Source: Candidatus Nesterenkonia stercoripullorum
GTDB lineage: Bacteria; Actinomycetota; Actinomycetes; Actinomycetales; Micrococcaceae
DNA: 14,758 nucleotides
Reading direction: 5' to 3'
Assembly (NCBI GenBank): GCA_019114115.1
Contig: DXGD01000422.1
Span: 1-14,758, forward strand
Shown here: positions 14,642 to 14,758 of the stretch, in pieces
Layout: every line of letters starts with the position of its first letter
Numbering within the stretch: the stretch's first letter is position 1
Notes under the pieces: model-generated
What the model was told of the DNA's origin: nothing
The model's database searches: none
Seen by the model: only the letters and a program-made list of their open reading frames with translations
Translations under genes and position numbers: made by a program

Positions 14642-14758
14642 TTACCGTGCGGCAGTGCCCTCGGTGTAGTCGTCGTCCTGGGTGATCCAGGAGAACAGCT
14701 TGCGCAGCTCGCGCCCGGTGGACTCGATCGGGTGCGCTTCGTTCTTCTTCCGGAGCTC
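14642..14758 (-). CDS. ilvC: Ketol-acid reductoisomerase, C-terminal end only
   Basis: Only the last 38 codons and a TAA stop are in the window; the gene runs off the right edge. The visible residues include HPIESTGRELRKLFSWI and the tail DDDYTEGTAAR, matching the extreme C-terminus of IlvC, where NPIEKVGRELR-like sequence is typical. The enzyme isomerises and reduces acetolactate in valine, leucine and isoleucine synthesis. Its position upstream of serA fits the actinobacterial ilvBNC-serA-leuB order. Identification rests on a short segment plus context. Confidence 0.88.
   Translation of the reverse strand, partial: ELRKKNEAHPIESTGRELRKLFSWITQDDDYTEGTAAR

Noticed and set aside
1..14758. Mobile element, CRISPR array or phage island
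   Set aside because: No transposase, integrase, regularly spaced repeats or attachment-like duplication at the tRNA genes was seen; the tRNA 3' ends are not repeated elsewhere in the window.

Overview
The window comes from a high-GC actinobacterium, most likely of the order Micrococcales (Micrococcaceae-like). The evidence is strong GC bias at third codon positions, many GTG starts, long antisense shadow frames, an ilvC-serA-leuB-ilvE-gltX style gene order, a class F sortase and an RskA-like anti-sigma factor. The proteins are fairly acidic. Genus is not resolvable from sequence reading alone. No insertion sequence, phage gene, CRISPR array or rRNA is visible.

Left part (1-4092): a minus-strand cluster reads sigma factor -> anti-sigma factor -> thiL (thiamine-monophosphate kinase, cut by the left edge). 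The sigma/anti-sigma genes overlap by ATGA and thiL follows after 4 bases. Divergently, a plus-strand pair encodes a secreted CHRD-domain protein with a C-terminal membrane anchor and, one base later, a lipoprotein-type class F sortase. The shared 155-base region (2410-2564) is AT-richer than its surroundings and holds a possible ECF-type promoter for the surface pair. This looks like a self-contained extracytoplasmic signalling and surface-protein module, analogous in layout to SigK/RskA with its surface antigens in mycobacteria.

Middle (4093-4622): sortase transcription meets the tRNA unit at a 22-bp perfect inverted repeat. tRNA-Gln(CTG) and tRNA-Glu(CTC) lie on the minus strand behind their own sigma70-type promoter (-35 TTGAGC, 17-bp spacer, -10 TACAGT), just past the gltX stop.

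Right part (4623-14758): a long minus-strand run encodes ilvC (3' end only), serA, metG, leuB, an alanine/glycine:cation symporter, ilvE, a fumarylacetoacetate-hydrolase-family enzyme and gltX. It joins branched-chain amino-acid synthesis (IlvC, LeuB, IlvE), serine synthesis (SerA), amino-acid uptake and two aminoacyl-tRNA synthetases. A rho-independent terminator separates ilvC from serA. serA-metG (3-base gap) and ilvE-FAH (10-base gap) look co-transcribed. leuB and the symporter each carry the same 11-mer, GTCTCACATCG, upstream, which may be a shared operator. serA has a 12-bp tandem repeat just before its ribosome binding site.

Most of the window is ordinary core metabolism. The part most worth a second look is the sigma/anti-sigma/CHRD/sortase module, because the substrate has no LPXTG motif and the sortase seems to lack the usual active-site arginine.
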